Below, in pieces: positions 16,430 to 26,270 of a stretch of 40,569 nt of DNA. Made by a program: the position numbers and the translations under genes. The stretch's first letter is position 1. Each line of letters starts with the position of its first letter. Source of the DNA: an uncultured Muribaculaceae bacterium. Its GTDB lineage: Bacteria > Bacteroidota > Bacteroidia > Bacteroidales > Muribaculaceae. The notes beneath the pieces were generated by a model that ran no database searches, was not told where the DNA came from, and saw nothing but the letters and a program-made list of their open reading frames with translations. The DNA is taken from NCBI GenBank assembly GCA_910589425.1, contig CAJUSZ010000022.1:1-40569 (forward strand). The letters are read 5' to 3'.

Positions 16430-18904
16430 ATGAAAACAATGATTAAAATATTTCTCCTCTCCGTCTCTCTGCCCCTGGCGCTTATGGCTGCCCCGGCGGG
16501 AGACTGGAAAATATATCCCACATTTTCCCAATGGCACAAGAAAGTGGTCGTTACGCCCAAAAGGGTCTACGTCCAGTCGCTCGGTCAGCCGGTAGTAGGC
16601 GGAGCGTCCGATTTCTCATCGGAAAATCCGTTCCTCTACGTCTACGACCGCGAGGCTGACGAGATGATGTCGTGGAACAAACGGAACTATCTGGCGGATA
16701 ACAAGGTCTCCCACATCGAATATAACCGGGACAAGAATTATCTTTTTGTGTCATATCCCGACGGAAACATAGATCTGTTTCATGACAATGGCGATTCATT
16801 CAACATCCCGGCCATAGTCAACGCCACCGTGTCGGCATCGAAAGAGATCAACTCTGTGGTTTTCGATCATCAGCGCGACGCCATCTATGTGGCCTGTGGT
16901 TTCGGATATGTGGTGATTGATGACAAAAAACATCAGGTGGTAAATTCCATCGTAGCCAACCAGAATTTCAACGCCGCGGCACGTGTGGGCAACCGCATCC
17001 TGATCTCGACCGATTCAGAAATCATGCAGGCTCCGGCCGATAAGCGGGGTCTCGTGTTTGCCGACTTCACTCCGGTGCCGGATATTCCCGCCGCATCATA
17101 TATCATGCCGTTGACCGACAATTTGTTCGGCATAGTGTCCCGGGGAAACGCACAGGAGTCCCCCATGATCTACACTGTGGCTTTTAAAGAGGACGGATCG
17201 GTTGAGAAAACGCAGAAGCTGCACAACGCATTCTATTCGATCAATGAGGTGGCCGACGGATATTATATCGACGGCTGGGGCACAGGCTATCTGCTCCGGA
17301 GCGATGGCTCTCTTGAGAATGTGATTCTACCTCAGGGTGTCAGCAACATGCCTAATTGCAGCGTTGACATGAAAGAATTCTGGGTGGCCCAGGGTGGGGA
17401 TGGCCTGCGATGCTACAGGCTTGACAACGGACAATGGAGTGTGACCAAGGATTTCATCCGGCCCAACGCACCGACGCCGTTCATGTGCGAGGATATAGTT
17501 TATTCAGAAAAGTACGGAGCCGTAGCGGCAAGCCACGGTTCGACAAGGGTGTTCACTTCCATGCCGCTTCTGCCGTCGCAGATAGCAGGATTCCGGCAGG
17601 GGGAATGGACCGACTATTCGCTGGCCAGGACCAATCCTGACAGGAACAATATATTCCGCGATGCCATCGGGCTTGAATTCGATCCGATCAATAGTTCCCG
17701 CATTGTGCGGACATCGCGCCATGACGGACTCATCATGCTTAATCTTGACGATCCTACCCAGATAATACATCTGGCCAATCCCAACAATCCCAATGTCGGG
17801 AAACCTGGAGTGTATCCTGTCTTTTCCGCTTTTCCCTCCAATCCGGACTACTATGGACTCTCCACTCCTAAATTCGACGCGTCGGGTACGCTGTGGGTGG
17901 CCCGCCATCCTTATGGCGCGAGTGTGAAGACGTATGGTGAGATCTATTACTGGACCGCGGACGACCGCAGGAATCTGCGCACCTCGGCCATCGGCTCATT
18001 CGATATCAGCGGATCGTCGCCGTCGTTCTCCCTTAAGGTGGAACCCATGAAGGTGGGAAGCAACAGGAATCTGCTGATCTATCACGGCGACTCCCAGAAT
18101 CAGCCCATAGTGGTCTATGACCACAAGGGAACGCTTTCCGATACGTCCGACGACGAATACGTGAACTTTGGCGAGCTTACTGATCAGGACGGCAAGAAAG
18201 TGGAATGCAATTTCATACGCACATTCTACGAGGATCCGCAGACCGGCACACTGTGGGTAGGGACCAACACCGGTTTATTCACGTTCAATCCCCGCAATGC
18301 GTTCAAGTCGCCCGGACGGGTGCAGCGGATCAAGGTGGCCCGCAACGACGGGACCAATCTTGCCGACTATCTGCTCAACGGAGTCAGCGTCAATAAGATC
18401 ACTTCCGACGCTCAGGGACGTAAGTGGTTTGCCACATCCGGAGCGGGTCTTGTATGCACATCGTCCGACGGACGTGAGATCATCTATCAGTTCACTTCCG
18501 AGAACTCATATCTCCCCGACGACAAAGTCTACTCTGTATGCTATGTCCCTTCCACGAATTCGATCCTTTGCTCCACCCAGGGCGGCATTGCCGAATACTT
18601 CCCCAGCGGGTCTTCGTCAGGAGACAGCATGGACGAGGTCAAGGTCTATCCCAATCCCGTGCGCCCCGATTATCTTGGCTGGGTGACGATCGAAGGACTG
18701 GTGGACGGTTCGGTAGTCAAGATCATGGATGCGTCCGGAGGACTCGTGCGCGAGCTTGGCCGGGCTGAGGGCGGACAGGCTCAGTGGGACGTTACCAATC
18801 TTGAATACAAAAGAGTTGGAAGCGGAGTCTATTATGTGGTGGCCTCTTCAGCCGGAGAGGACAAGAATGCCGCGGCTGTAGCCAAGATACTTGTGATACG
18901 TTAA
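16430..18904 (+). CDS. porZ: PorZ-like T9SS protein (two beta-propellers plus C-terminal domain)
   Basis: The product has about 825 residues. PorZ is a cell-surface component of the type IX secretion system that helps deliver anionic LPS to the sortase complex. After a signal peptide (MKTMIKIFLLSVSLPLALMA) comes WKIYPTF. The strand pattern NKVSHIEYNRDKNYLFVSYP, then NIDLFHDNG and IPAIVNA, matches my memory of the PorZ N-terminal propeller. Two-component-regulator-type propeller repeats follow (LWVGTNTGLFTFNP, RKWFATSGAGL). The end (VKVYPNPVRPDYLGW to KILVIR) is a T9SS-type C-terminal domain, as in Porphyromonas PorZ, which is similar in size. Translation may begin instead at 16403, overlapping the rdgB stop; the chosen ATG places the signal peptide at the terminus. 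Confidence 0.8.
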   Translation: MKTMIKIFLLSVSLPLALMAAPAGDWKIYPTFSQWHKKVVVTPKRVYVQSLGQPVVGGASDFSSENPFLYVYDREADEMMSWNKRNYLADNKVSHIEYNRDKNYLFVSYPDGNIDLFHDNGDSFNIPAIVNATVSASKEINSVVFDHQRDAIYVACGFGYVVIDDKKHQVVNSIVANQNFNAAARVGNRILISTDSEIMQAPADKRGLVFADFTPVPDIPAASYIMPLTDNLFGIVSRGNAQESPMIYTVAFKEDGSVEKTQKLHNAFYSINEVADGYYIDGWGTGYLLRSDGSLENVILPQGVSNMPNCSVDMKEFWVAQGGDGLRCYRLDNGQWSVTKDFIRPNAPTPFMCEDIVYSEKYGAVAASHGSTRVFTSMPLLPSQIAGFRQGEWTDYSLARTNPDRNNIFRDAIGLEFDPINSSRIVRTSRHDGLIMLNLDDPTQIIHLANPNNPNVGKPGVYPVFSAFPSNPDYYGLSTPKFDASGTLWVARHPYGASVKTYGEIYYWTADDRRNLRTSAIGSFDISGSSPSFSLKVEPMKVGSNRNLLIYHGDSQNQPIVVYDHKGTLSDTSDDEYVNFGELTDQDGKKVECNFIRTFYEDPQTGTLWVGTNTGLFTFNPRNAFKSPGRVQRIKVARNDGTNLADYLLNGVSVNKITSDAQGRKWFATSGAGLVCTSSDGREIIYQFTSENSYLPDDKVYSVCYVPSTNSILCSTQGGIAEYFPSGSSSGDSMDEVKVYPNPVRPDYLGWVTIEGLVDGSVVKIMDASGGLVRELGRAEGGQAQWDVTNLEYKRVGSGVYYVVASSAGEDKNAAAVAKILVIR

Positions 18905-18923
18905 TCCTCATTCCGTAGCCAGC

Positions 18924-20354
18924 ATGAATAAAGCGTTTAAACTGTTTCTGCCGTTGCTCGTTGTCTTATGCAAGGCGGGAGTCATCTGCGCCAAGGATCT
19001 GAACATCGGGATCTCCCCGGGGGATCTTTGCGGCCGCGGCGAGGAGATCTCCGCATCCGGTGCCGAGAGGATTGTGATTCACGGAGTGGCTGATGTTCGC
19101 GATCTCAAGGTCTTGGCCAGGTCTTTGCCGCCTTCTTTGAAGGAGCTTGATCTCGGAGACCTGTCGATAACATCATATACGTATCCGGCCAGCTCGAGAG
19201 AGGAACACGGAGATTACATGGCCGGGGAGATACCGCCGGCACTTTTCGCCTTCTCTGGCATGACGAAATTTGTGTGGCCGCGATATGTGTCCCGCATCGG
19301 GGAAGGAGCATTTGCCGGATCCAATATCGAGGAGATAACGCTCCCGTCAGATATAGCCTTTATCGATGACTATGCGTTCGCAGGATGCCAGAGACTTACA
19401 AGCGTTCGGTTTTCGGGTAATGTGGGTAAACTTGGGAAAGGAGTCTTTGAAGGCTGCGGCTCTCTTATCGCCGCCGACATGTCTCTCAGCAATATCGGGT
19501 CTCTTCCGGTCAGAACCTTTGCCGGCTGCACATCGCTCGTTTCGCTTAATCTTCCCTCAAGGATAGCGCATATCGGTACGGAGGCTCTGGCCGGCGCACC
19601 GCTTTCTGAAATATCTGTCGGTTACACGACCCGTCTCGATCCGTATGCTTTGGCTTCGGTTCCCGGTCTTGAAACAGTGGATCTGAATTCCGCCCCAACT
19701 TCCGAAGGATTGCTGTTTGGCAACGGCTCGCTGCGCGAGATACGCAATATCGGTGGAGAGATCCCTCCGAATCTTGCGGTCGGAACTGCTCTCTGCCAGA
19801 GAAACCAACTGCTCTATGTCAGCGACATATATGATCATTCCTTTGCCGGCATCCCGGTCGATACGCTGAATCTCGGCAAGGGTTTGAAGTCCGTGGGGAG
19901 CGGTGTTTTTCATTCGGCACCGAAGCTGAAAGCTATTTATGCGGCTGTGCTGCTTGGAGAGATTCCCGCGACGAATGATGATGCATTCGACGGCCTTGAC
20001 CAGCCGTCGATAAGCCTCTTTGTGGCCGACGACTGTCTGCAAATCTGGAAAGATCATCCCCAGTGGGGTAAGTTTGACGTAAAACCTGCCGGCGCTCTCG
20101 GGGCGGATATTGTCAATGCTGCCGGAAGAGGATCGGTGTCGATCTCGCTTGAGAACGGGATGCTCGGTGTCAGTTCGGCTCATGCGATCGTGTCGGTGTC
20201 GGTATGGACTCCGTCAGGATCGCTGCTGATGAAAGCCACCCCCTGGAGCATGGAATGGTCAGCCGATATGTCGGGAATGGGAGCGGATGTGATTGTGGTG
20301 TCGGCCAAAGATAAAGCCGGCAATTTATCGACAGCAAAATTCCTTTTAGATTAA
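18924..20354 (+). CDS. BspA-like leucine-rich-repeat secreted protein
   Basis: The 476-residue product has a signal peptide ending near ICAK and an LRR_5/BspA-type repeat array at about residues 100-370. Its units include IGEGAFAGSNIEEITLP, IDDYAFAGCQRLTSV and VGSGVFHSAPKLKAI, each about 23 residues. The last 90 residues form a beta-rich tail ending NLSTAKFLLD, which may be a degenerate T9SS sorting domain. BspA proteins of oral relatives bind host proteins; here binding is only a guess. It starts 19 nt after porZ and ends 16 nt before trmB, so it belongs to the same operon. Confidence 0.85.
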   Translation: MNKAFKLFLPLLVVLCKAGVICAKDLNIGISPGDLCGRGEEISASGAERIVIHGVADVRDLKVLARSLPPSLKELDLGDLSITSYTYPASSREEHGDYMAGEIPPALFAFSGMTKFVWPRYVSRIGEGAFAGSNIEEITLPSDIAFIDDYAFAGCQRLTSVRFSGNVGKLGKGVFEGCGSLIAADMSLSNIGSLPVRTFAGCTSLVSLNLPSRIAHIGTEALAGAPLSEISVGYTTRLDPYALASVPGLETVDLNSAPTSEGLLFGNGSLREIRNIGGEIPPNLAVGTALCQRNQLLYVSDIYDHSFAGIPVDTLNLGKGLKSVGSGVFHSAPKLKAIYAAVLLGEIPATNDDAFDGLDQPSISLFVADDCLQIWKDHPQWGKFDVKPAGALGADIVNAAGRGSVSISLENGMLGVSSAHAIVSVSVWTPSGSLLMKATPWSMEWSADMSGMGADVIVVSAKDKAGNLSTAKFLLD

Positions 20355-20370
20355 CGAATAAAGAATCCGC

Positions 20371-21156
20371 ATGGGAAAAAACAAACTGAAAAAATTTGCC
20401 GACATGCGCGGTTACGAGTGTGTGCTGCAGTATCCCTGGGCACGTCTGCAAGCCGAGGGTTTCCCCTACAAGGGAGACTGGAAGCAAGGATTTTTTCATA
20501 ACGGCAATCCTGTCACACTTGAACTCGGATGTGGAAAAGGAGAATATACGGTGGAGCTGGCACGCCGGTACCCGGACCGTAATTTCATCGGGATCGACAT
20601 AAAAGGAGCCAGAATGTGGACCGGAGCGAGTCAGGCTGTGGCTGAAGGACTTCCGAATGTGGCTTTTCTGCGCACTGACATAGAGCTGATCGAAAATTTC
20701 TTCGCTCCGGAGGAAGTGGATCAGATATGGATCACATTTCCGGATCCGCAGATGCAGAAGCAGCGCAAACGGCTTACCTCAGTGAGATTCCTGAATCTTT
20801 ACAGGCGTATTTCAGCCCCGGGAGCCAGGATAAGGCTCAAGACAGATTCACCGTTTCTCTATGCCTACACTTCGCGCCTGGTGGGGAGCAACGCCATGGA
20901 GGTGCTTGCCGACACATCCGACCTGTATTCATCCGGAGGCCTGGAGGAAGTGAAGTCTGTAAAGACGTTCTACGAGCAGCAATGGCTGTCGAGGGGAAAG
21001 ACCATAAAGTATATCGATTTCCGTCTTCCGGATTCGGATCCCGAAGAGGTAGACGACAGCGACATTCCGCGCGATGACTACCATAGTTATCCGAGAGGAG
21101 TGGTCCAGGGGATGCCTGATCAGATTGCACGTATAATAAACACAAAAGATAAATGA
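20371..21156 (+). CDS. trmB: tRNA (guanine-46-N7)-methyltransferase
   Basis: The 261-residue product makes m7G46 in the variable loop of tRNAs using S-adenosylmethionine. The Rossmann signature LELGCGKGEYTVELARRYP, then FIGIDIKGARMW and the TrmB-specific motif IWITFPDPQMQKQRKRLTS, are all present. The C-terminus extends about 35 acidic residues (DSDPEEVDDSDIPRDD) beyond the core. Its stop overlaps the mrp start (ATGA at 21153-21156). Confidence 0.95.
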   Translation: MGKNKLKKFADMRGYECVLQYPWARLQAEGFPYKGDWKQGFFHNGNPVTLELGCGKGEYTVELARRYPDRNFIGIDIKGARMWTGASQAVAEGLPNVAFLRTDIELIENFFAPEEVDQIWITFPDPQMQKQRKRLTSVRFLNLYRRISAPGARIRLKTDSPFLYAYTSRLVGSNAMEVLADTSDLYSSGGLEEVKSVKTFYEQQWLSRGKTIKYIDFRLPDSDPEEVDDSDIPRDDYHSYPRGVVQGMPDQIARIINTKDK

Positions 21157-22292
21157 CTCTATATCCCGCACTCATAACAGATGCTCTCAAGACCGTGCGC
21201 TATCCAGGCAACGGGAAAAGCATCATAGAGAACGACATGCTTGCCGATGATATCCGTATCGACGGCGACAAAGTGAGCTTCTCGATCATATTCGACAAAT
21301 CAACAGATCCGTTTATCCGTTCCGTGGTCAGGGCCGCCGAGACCGCGATACTTACATACGTCAGCCCGGATGTTCAGATCAAGGGAAACATAACCGCTGC
21401 ATTCCGCAAGGCCGCCCCTGAACGTCCGGCTCAGCTTCTTCCGGGAGTGAAGAATATAATAGGGGTCAGCTCCGGCAAGGGAGGCGTCGGAAAATCGACG
21501 GTTACAGCCAATCTCGCTGTGGCTCTGGCTGCCAAAGGATATAAGGTCGGCGTGCTGGATGCCGACATCTTCGGTCCGTCGATGCCCAAAATGTTCGGAG
21601 TGGAGGGCGAGCAGCTCTATATGGTGAATCAGGAGGGACGCGATTGGATAGAACCGGTGGAGAAATTCGGGATCAAAATGCTTTCTATCGGGTTTGTGGT
21701 CGATGCCGACAAGCCTGTGCTATGGCGCGGAGGAATGGCCTCCAATGCCCTCAGACAGCTGATTTCCGATGCCTGGTGGGGAGATCTCGACTATTTTCTG
21801 ATCGACATGCCTCCCGGCACGAGCGACATCCACCTTACTCTTGTGCAGACGCTGGCGATAACTGGCGTTGTGGTGGTTACCACGCCTCAGGAGGTGGCAC
21901 TCGCCGATGCCCGCAAGGGGGTGGCGATGTTTACAGGCGACAAGGTGAATGTCCCGATTCTCGGACTTGTGGAGAACATGGCCTGGTTCACTCCGGCGCC
22001 GCATCCGGAGGAGAAGTATTTCATATTCGGCCGCGACGGAGGCCGGCGTCTCGCCGAGGAGACCGGAGTTGAACTTCTGGCTCAGATCCCACTTGTGGCC
22101 GATATCTGCGACCGTGCCGATGCCGGTGATCCCATAGCCCATGCGATAGTGGCCGATGCCGCTACGGGCGGGGAGATAAGCGAGAATCCGGAGGCACTTG
22201 CTTTCAGCAATCTCGCCGATAAGGTTGTTGAGGCTGTGGATCGTCGCAACCGTATGCAACCACCCACGTCTAAGGTGGAGATCCACAGTTGA
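21153..22292 (+). CDS. mrp: Mrp/NBP35 family iron-sulfur carrier ATPase
   Basis: The 379-residue product has an N-terminal MIP18/DUF59 domain (about residues 1-85) and a deviant-Walker P-loop ATPase domain opening with GVSSGKGGVGKST near residue 105. VLDADIFGPSMP and DYFLIDMPPGTSD follow. The family carries or inserts Fe-S clusters into target proteins. The CxxC motif used for cluster binding in many Mrp proteins is not seen: the corresponding place reads ENMAWFTPAPHPEEKYFIFG. From memory this is common in Bacteroidetes. It is the last gene of the operon and is followed by a strong terminator. Confidence 0.93.
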   Translation: MTLYPALITDALKTVRYPGNGKSIIENDMLADDIRIDGDKVSFSIIFDKSTDPFIRSVVRAAETAILTYVSPDVQIKGNITAAFRKAAPERPAQLLPGVKNIIGVSSGKGGVGKSTVTANLAVALAAKGYKVGVLDADIFGPSMPKMFGVEGEQLYMVNQEGRDWIEPVEKFGIKMLSIGFVVDADKPVLWRGGMASNALRQLISDAWWGDLDYFLIDMPPGTSDIHLTLVQTLAITGVVVVTTPQEVALADARKGVAMFTGDKVNVPILGLVENMAWFTPAPHPEEKYFIFGRDGGRRLAEETGVELLAQIPLVADICDRADAGDPIAHAIVADAATGGEISENPEALAFSNLADKVVEAVDRRNRMQPPTSKVEIHS

Positions 22293-22316
22293 CCTGATAT
22301 ACTCAAGAATGATATT

Positions 22317-22357
22317 AGGCCCATGTCCCGCTGCCGGAACATGGGCCTTGACGTTTT
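22317..22357 (+). terminator. Terminator of the rdgB-mrp operon
   Basis: AGGCCCATGT (22317-22326) pairs perfectly with ACATGGGCCT (22339-22348), followed by TGACGTTTTTATT. It lies between convergent genes. Confidence 0.88.
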
Positions 22358-22376
22358 TATTATATTATATGAGTCT

Positions 22377-24851
22377 TTAGCGAAGGTCGATATTGACGGA
22401 TGTTTTTGAAAATCCCCATGCGAGTTTCACGGTCAGAGTTTTCAATTTCTCATCCCAACTCCATCCATATTGTCTGATCTCTTTGGGAGAAGAGAATTCC
22501 TCTATAACGCCGATGCCTTCGATTCCTCCGATCTTTACTGAGCGCGGACGCTCGCTCACCGCCTCTATCTCCAGTGTCAGCATCTGGATTTCCGGCATTC
22601 CTGAGTAGCCGTCGCCGCTGCTGTTCATCCCGATCTGTATTGAAGACGCGGTCTTGCGACCCGAGAATGAGGTGAGTCTGAACTTGCCATCCTCGATTGA
22701 TGTCGGAGAAATCCTGTCGTCGTCGAAGAGGGTGTAATTGCTCCATTCGTCCGAAGGATAATATCTGACAGTAAGAAACTGCGGGTCGTATTGGGTTGTG
22801 TTCTCAATAGGGCTTGTGAACAATGGAATGAAAGATCCGGCTTTGACGAATAGCGGAATCTCGTCCAGGGGAGCATCGACTGTTGCCATTGTCCCCCCTT
22901 TGTGGACAGGAAGAGCAGGATTGTTGAAGTCATACCAGTCTCCGGCGGGGAAGAAGACTTTCCGGCTCCTCATGCCTTTGTGCATCACGGGTGCCACAAG
23001 CACCTCGTCGCCCCAGAGATATTCATCCGGGATGGCACTGAAGCGATCGTCGGGTATGTCTCCACGGAAATCCAGAGGCCGCGCCAAGGGCAGTCCCTGA
23101 GATGCGTTCTCGTATGCCAGGGTGTAATTGTAAGGCAGCCATTCATAACGCATGCGGATGAATTTTTTTGTAATATCCTCTATCCCGGGATAATGGTATG
23201 GCTCTGGCTTGAATTGCGCGTGAGTGCGCAGCATCGGCGAGAAAGTGCCAAGCTGGAGCCAGCGGGCATAAAGTTCCTGATCCACCGGGGAGGCGGGATC
23301 TACGGCGAATCCACCGATGTCGCTGCTCATGTACCCAAGTCCGGAGAGTCCGGAGTTAAGCATGATGTTGACTTGCGGCTGAAGTCCGCCCCATGAGCGG
23401 GATACGTCAGTACTCCATGGAAACACGTTGTAGCGCTGAAGTCCGGTGGTGCCGCCACGCATGAGCATTACCACACGTCTGTCGGGGAAATCTTTGCGGA
23501 ATCCCTCGTGGATGAGCCTGCTCCATTCATTTCCGTAGGCATTGTGGAATTCCTCTGTGGTCTCTCCATTGGCGTGGACTATTCCCGAGGGATGCACTTC
23601 AGGCTCGCCGAGATCTCCCCACCAGGCCGCCACTCCTTCGTCGGTCAGCTTTTTGTATTTGTTCCATAGCCATTTGCGTGTGTCGGGATTGCTTATGTCG
23701 AGCATCCCGGCGTCGCCAACCCATGTGGTTACATCTTTCGTGTTTCCGTCGGCGTCTTTGGTGAGCATCCCGTTTCTGCTTAGGAAAGAATAATTCTCCA
23801 TCGCACCGGTCTTGTTGATGTATGGTTGTGAGATCAGGATAGTGTTCACCCCTTTGGCTTTCAGGTCGGCGAGCATCTTCCTGTGGTCGGGGAATTGTTT
23901 CCCGGACCATTCGAGACGCCCCATATCTGTCTCTTTGCCATACCAGTATAGATCCAGCACTATGCCATCCACGGGATATCCTCTGGTCTTGAGCGAGTCG
24001 ATTGCCCCGGTTGTCTCACGCTCGTCGTGATATCCGTATTTTGAGGTTATGTAGCCCAGAGTCCACATCGGAGGCATTTGCTGTCTGCCTGTCAGAAGTG
24101 TATATTGCTCTATCGCTCCGGCCAGCGAGCCGTTGCCATTGATGAAAAAATAGGAAATCGGTTTGCTGGATTCCGAGCTGTAGCTGATCAGGGAATCGCT
24201 GAGGTGCAGCGTGGCTTTCGCGTAATCGTCGAAGAGTATGCCGTAGCCTTTCGACGACACGAACCAAGGCACGCTGATGTTCATCTGTCTGATGCGCGGA
24301 TCGTCGCCGGTGTAACCGTAGTTCTGACGGTTATACATGACAAGCGTGTCGCCGTTCAGACGCAGCGAATGTCCGCGTTCTCCCGACCCGAAGAAGTCTT
24401 CTGAAGAACAGGATGGAATGAAGCTTACGCGCTTTGTATTGCCGGAATTGTCGATGGATGAGGCTTCCGAGATAAGTTTTGTCCCGTCGGCGTTGAAGAA
24501 GCTGACAAGTCCGGAAGCTATATCCACGTGGATTTTCGTAGTGGGAGTGAGGATTTCCGTGTCCTCGGGACCGTAGGGTCCGACTTTAGCCGTTCCTTCC
24601 CATTTAGCGTCGGACGGTTTGAGAACCTGTGCCTGAGATATGGGAAGTTGCTCCGGTTTTCCGGATTTGAAAAGACTGATCCTGAATATGTTGTCGGTGA
24701 TGGGTGTGATGCTTACCAGGCCGGCTCTTGTCTTGATCAGTTCGGAAGAGGGCGAATTTTGTGTGGCCGGTGGTTCGGGGGCGGCATAAATGGCTGGCGA
24801 CAAAGCCACGACGGCAGCCAGAGCCGCAATGCGGAAAAACGAAATCTTCAT
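22377..24851 (-). CDS. Secreted glycoside hydrolase family 31 (alpha-glucosidase/xylosidase type)
   Basis: The 824-residue product has a signal peptide (cleavage near YAAPEPP), the GH31 N-terminal galactose-mutarotase-like domain (about residues 40-260) and a catalytic barrel beginning PPMWTLGYITSKYGYHDE. WWGDLGEPEVHPSG carries the expected nucleophile Asp; SDIGGF follows later. The C-terminal beta domains end with a DUF5110-like segment. GH31 enzymes remove alpha-linked glucose, xylose or galactose from oligosaccharide ends. The motif wording does not fix the substrate. It lies alone, without SusC/D partners. An inverted-repeat region (24888-24943) separates it from the upstream dehydrogenase gene. 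Confidence 0.92.
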   Translation of the reverse strand: MKISFFRIAALAAVVALSPAIYAAPEPPATQNSPSSELIKTRAGLVSITPITDNIFRISLFKSGKPEQLPISQAQVLKPSDAKWEGTAKVGPYGPEDTEILTPTTKIHVDIASGLVSFFNADGTKLISEASSIDNSGNTKRVSFIPSCSSEDFFGSGERGHSLRLNGDTLVMYNRQNYGYTGDDPRIRQMNISVPWFVSSKGYGILFDDYAKATLHLSDSLISYSSESSKPISYFFINGNGSLAGAIEQYTLLTGRQQMPPMWTLGYITSKYGYHDERETTGAIDSLKTRGYPVDGIVLDLYWYGKETDMGRLEWSGKQFPDHRKMLADLKAKGVNTILISQPYINKTGAMENYSFLSRNGMLTKDADGNTKDVTTWVGDAGMLDISNPDTRKWLWNKYKKLTDEGVAAWWGDLGEPEVHPSGIVHANGETTEEFHNAYGNEWSRLIHEGFRKDFPDRRVVMLMRGGTTGLQRYNVFPWSTDVSRSWGGLQPQVNIMLNSGLSGLGYMSSDIGGFAVDPASPVDQELYARWLQLGTFSPMLRTHAQFKPEPYHYPGIEDITKKFIRMRYEWLPYNYTLAYENASQGLPLARPLDFRGDIPDDRFSAIPDEYLWGDEVLVAPVMHKGMRSRKVFFPAGDWYDFNNPALPVHKGGTMATVDAPLDEIPLFVKAGSFIPLFTSPIENTTQYDPQFLTVRYYPSDEWSNYTLFDDDRISPTSIEDGKFRLTSFSGRKTASSIQIGMNSSGDGYSGMPEIQMLTLEIEAVSERPRSVKIGGIEGIGVIEEFSSPKEIRQYGWSWDEKLKTLTVKLAWGFSKTSVNIDLR

Positions 24852-24887
24852 ATAAAAAATTATTAAGCGGGCTCAAAATATATATTA

Positions 24888-24943
24888 CCCCGGCATATCC
24901 TCATTGCAACATCAAGTCGCGATGACAATACACCGGGGATATG
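24888..24943 (-). terminator. Competing inverted repeats between the dehydrogenase and GH31 genes
   Basis: CCCCGG (24888-24893) can pair with CCGGGG (24933-24938), or CATATCC (24894-24900) with GGATATG (24937-24943). The two pairings share bases and exclude each other. On the minus strand an AT-rich run follows, so it may terminate the dehydrogenase transcript or modulate the GH31 leader. Confidence 0.35.
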
Positions 24944-24990
24944 TGTTGTCGCAGGGATGAATCCGTGCGGTTTGTAGTCGGTTTCAGTGT

Positions 24991-26193
24991 TTATGCTTCA
25001 AGCTCGATGTCGCCGTCGGTGATCACGCTCCACGGCAGACCGGAGCTGGCCAGCATCTCCAGGAATGGATCGGGGTCGAATTCCTCTACATTGTGTACGC
25101 CCGGCATCACCCATTTTCCGGTAAGGAACATGTAGGCGCCTACCATTGCGGGGACTCCGGTGGTGTAGCTCACGGCCTGTGCGCCGGTCTCTTTGAAGGC
25201 CGCCTCGTGCGAGCAGTTGTTGTAGATATAATAAGTGGATTCCTTGCCTGATTTGTCAAGACCCCGGATGCGGCATCCTATGGATGTCTCTCCTGTATAG
25301 TTCTCTCCGAGGCTTCCGGGATCGGGCAGGACGGCCTTGAGGAACTGTATCGGCACGATCTCCCTCCCTTCGTACATCACGGGGTCGATGCGGGCCATGC
25401 CTATGTCCTGTATCACACGCAGATGGGTCAGATATTCCTGTCCGAATGTCATCCAGAACCGTGCGCGCCTGATTGTGGGGAAGTTTATCACGAGCGATTC
25501 AAGTTCCTCATGATAGAGAAGATACGACTCGCGTTCACCGATGTTGGGATAGTTTAGCGGACGATGGATCTCGAGGTTTTCAGTCTCCACCCATTTGCCG
25601 TTTTCCCAATATTTCCCTTTCTGTGTGATTTCACGGATGTTGATCTCCGGGTTGAAGTTTGTGGCGAAAGCCTTGCCATGATTGCCGGCGTTGCAGTCCA
25701 CGATGTCGAGATACTGCATTTCCGAGAAATGATGTTTCGCGGCGTATGCCACAAAAATAGCAGAAACACCGGGGTCGAATCCGCAACCGAGTATTGCTGT
25801 CAGGCCAGCCTTCTCGAAACGCTCGCGATATGCCCACTGCCATGAATATTCGAAGTGTGCTTCATCTTTAGGTTCGTAGTTGGCTGTGTCGAGATAGTTG
25901 ACACCGGCCTGAAGGCAGGCTTCCATTATGGTGAGATCCTGATACGGGAGAGCGACGTTGATGCAGATGTCCGGTTTATGACGGTTGAAAAGATCTACAA
26001 GCTGCTCCACATTGTCGGCGTCGACAGCATCAGTGATGATATTGTCTTTGCCGATCTTTTTGGCAAGAGCATCGCATTTGGCTTTTGTGCGGGATGCGAT
26101 CACAATCTGCTCAAAAACTTCCGGGTGCTGTGCGCACTTGTGGGCTACGACGGTTCCGACGCCTCCTGCGCCGATGATCAATACTTTTCCCAT
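24991..26193 (-). CDS. Saccharopine-dehydrogenase-family protein, likely carboxynorspermidine/carboxyspermidine dehydrogenase
   Basis: The 400-residue product begins with a perfect Rossmann motif GKVLIIGAGGVGTVVAHKCA. It has the layout of the LYS1/carboxynorspermidine dehydrogenase group: LTAILGCGFDPGVSAIFVAYA, DCNAGNHGKAFATNFNPE, YHEELESLVINFPTI. In Bacteroides relatives this enzyme reductively condenses aspartate semialdehyde with putrescine or diaminopropane, a step toward spermidine. The decarboxylase partner is not in the window. Lysine metabolism is an alternative, but I consider it less likely. A full-consensus promoter lies at 26271-26302, giving a leader of about 70 nt. Confidence 0.85.
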   Translation of the reverse strand: MGKVLIIGAGGVGTVVAHKCAQHPEVFEQIVIASRTKAKCDALAKKIGKDNIITDAVDADNVEQLVDLFNRHKPDICINVALPYQDLTIMEACLQAGVNYLDTANYEPKDEAHFEYSWQWAYRERFEKAGLTAILGCGFDPGVSAIFVAYAAKHHFSEMQYLDIVDCNAGNHGKAFATNFNPEINIREITQKGKYWENGKWVETENLEIHRPLNYPNIGERESYLLYHEELESLVINFPTIRRARFWMTFGQEYLTHLRVIQDIGMARIDPVMYEGREIVPIQFLKAVLPDPGSLGENYTGETSIGCRIRGLDKSGKESTYYIYNNCSHEAAFKETGAQAVSYTTGVPAMVGAYMFLTGKWVMPGVHNVEEFDPDPFLEMLASSGLPWSVITDGDIELEA

Positions 26194-26270
26194 TTATGAT
26201 AGTTTTAATTAAAATCCGTAGAGGGTTGTCCGGTGGTGATTATAAAATTATATTCCACACTCTTGATTCA

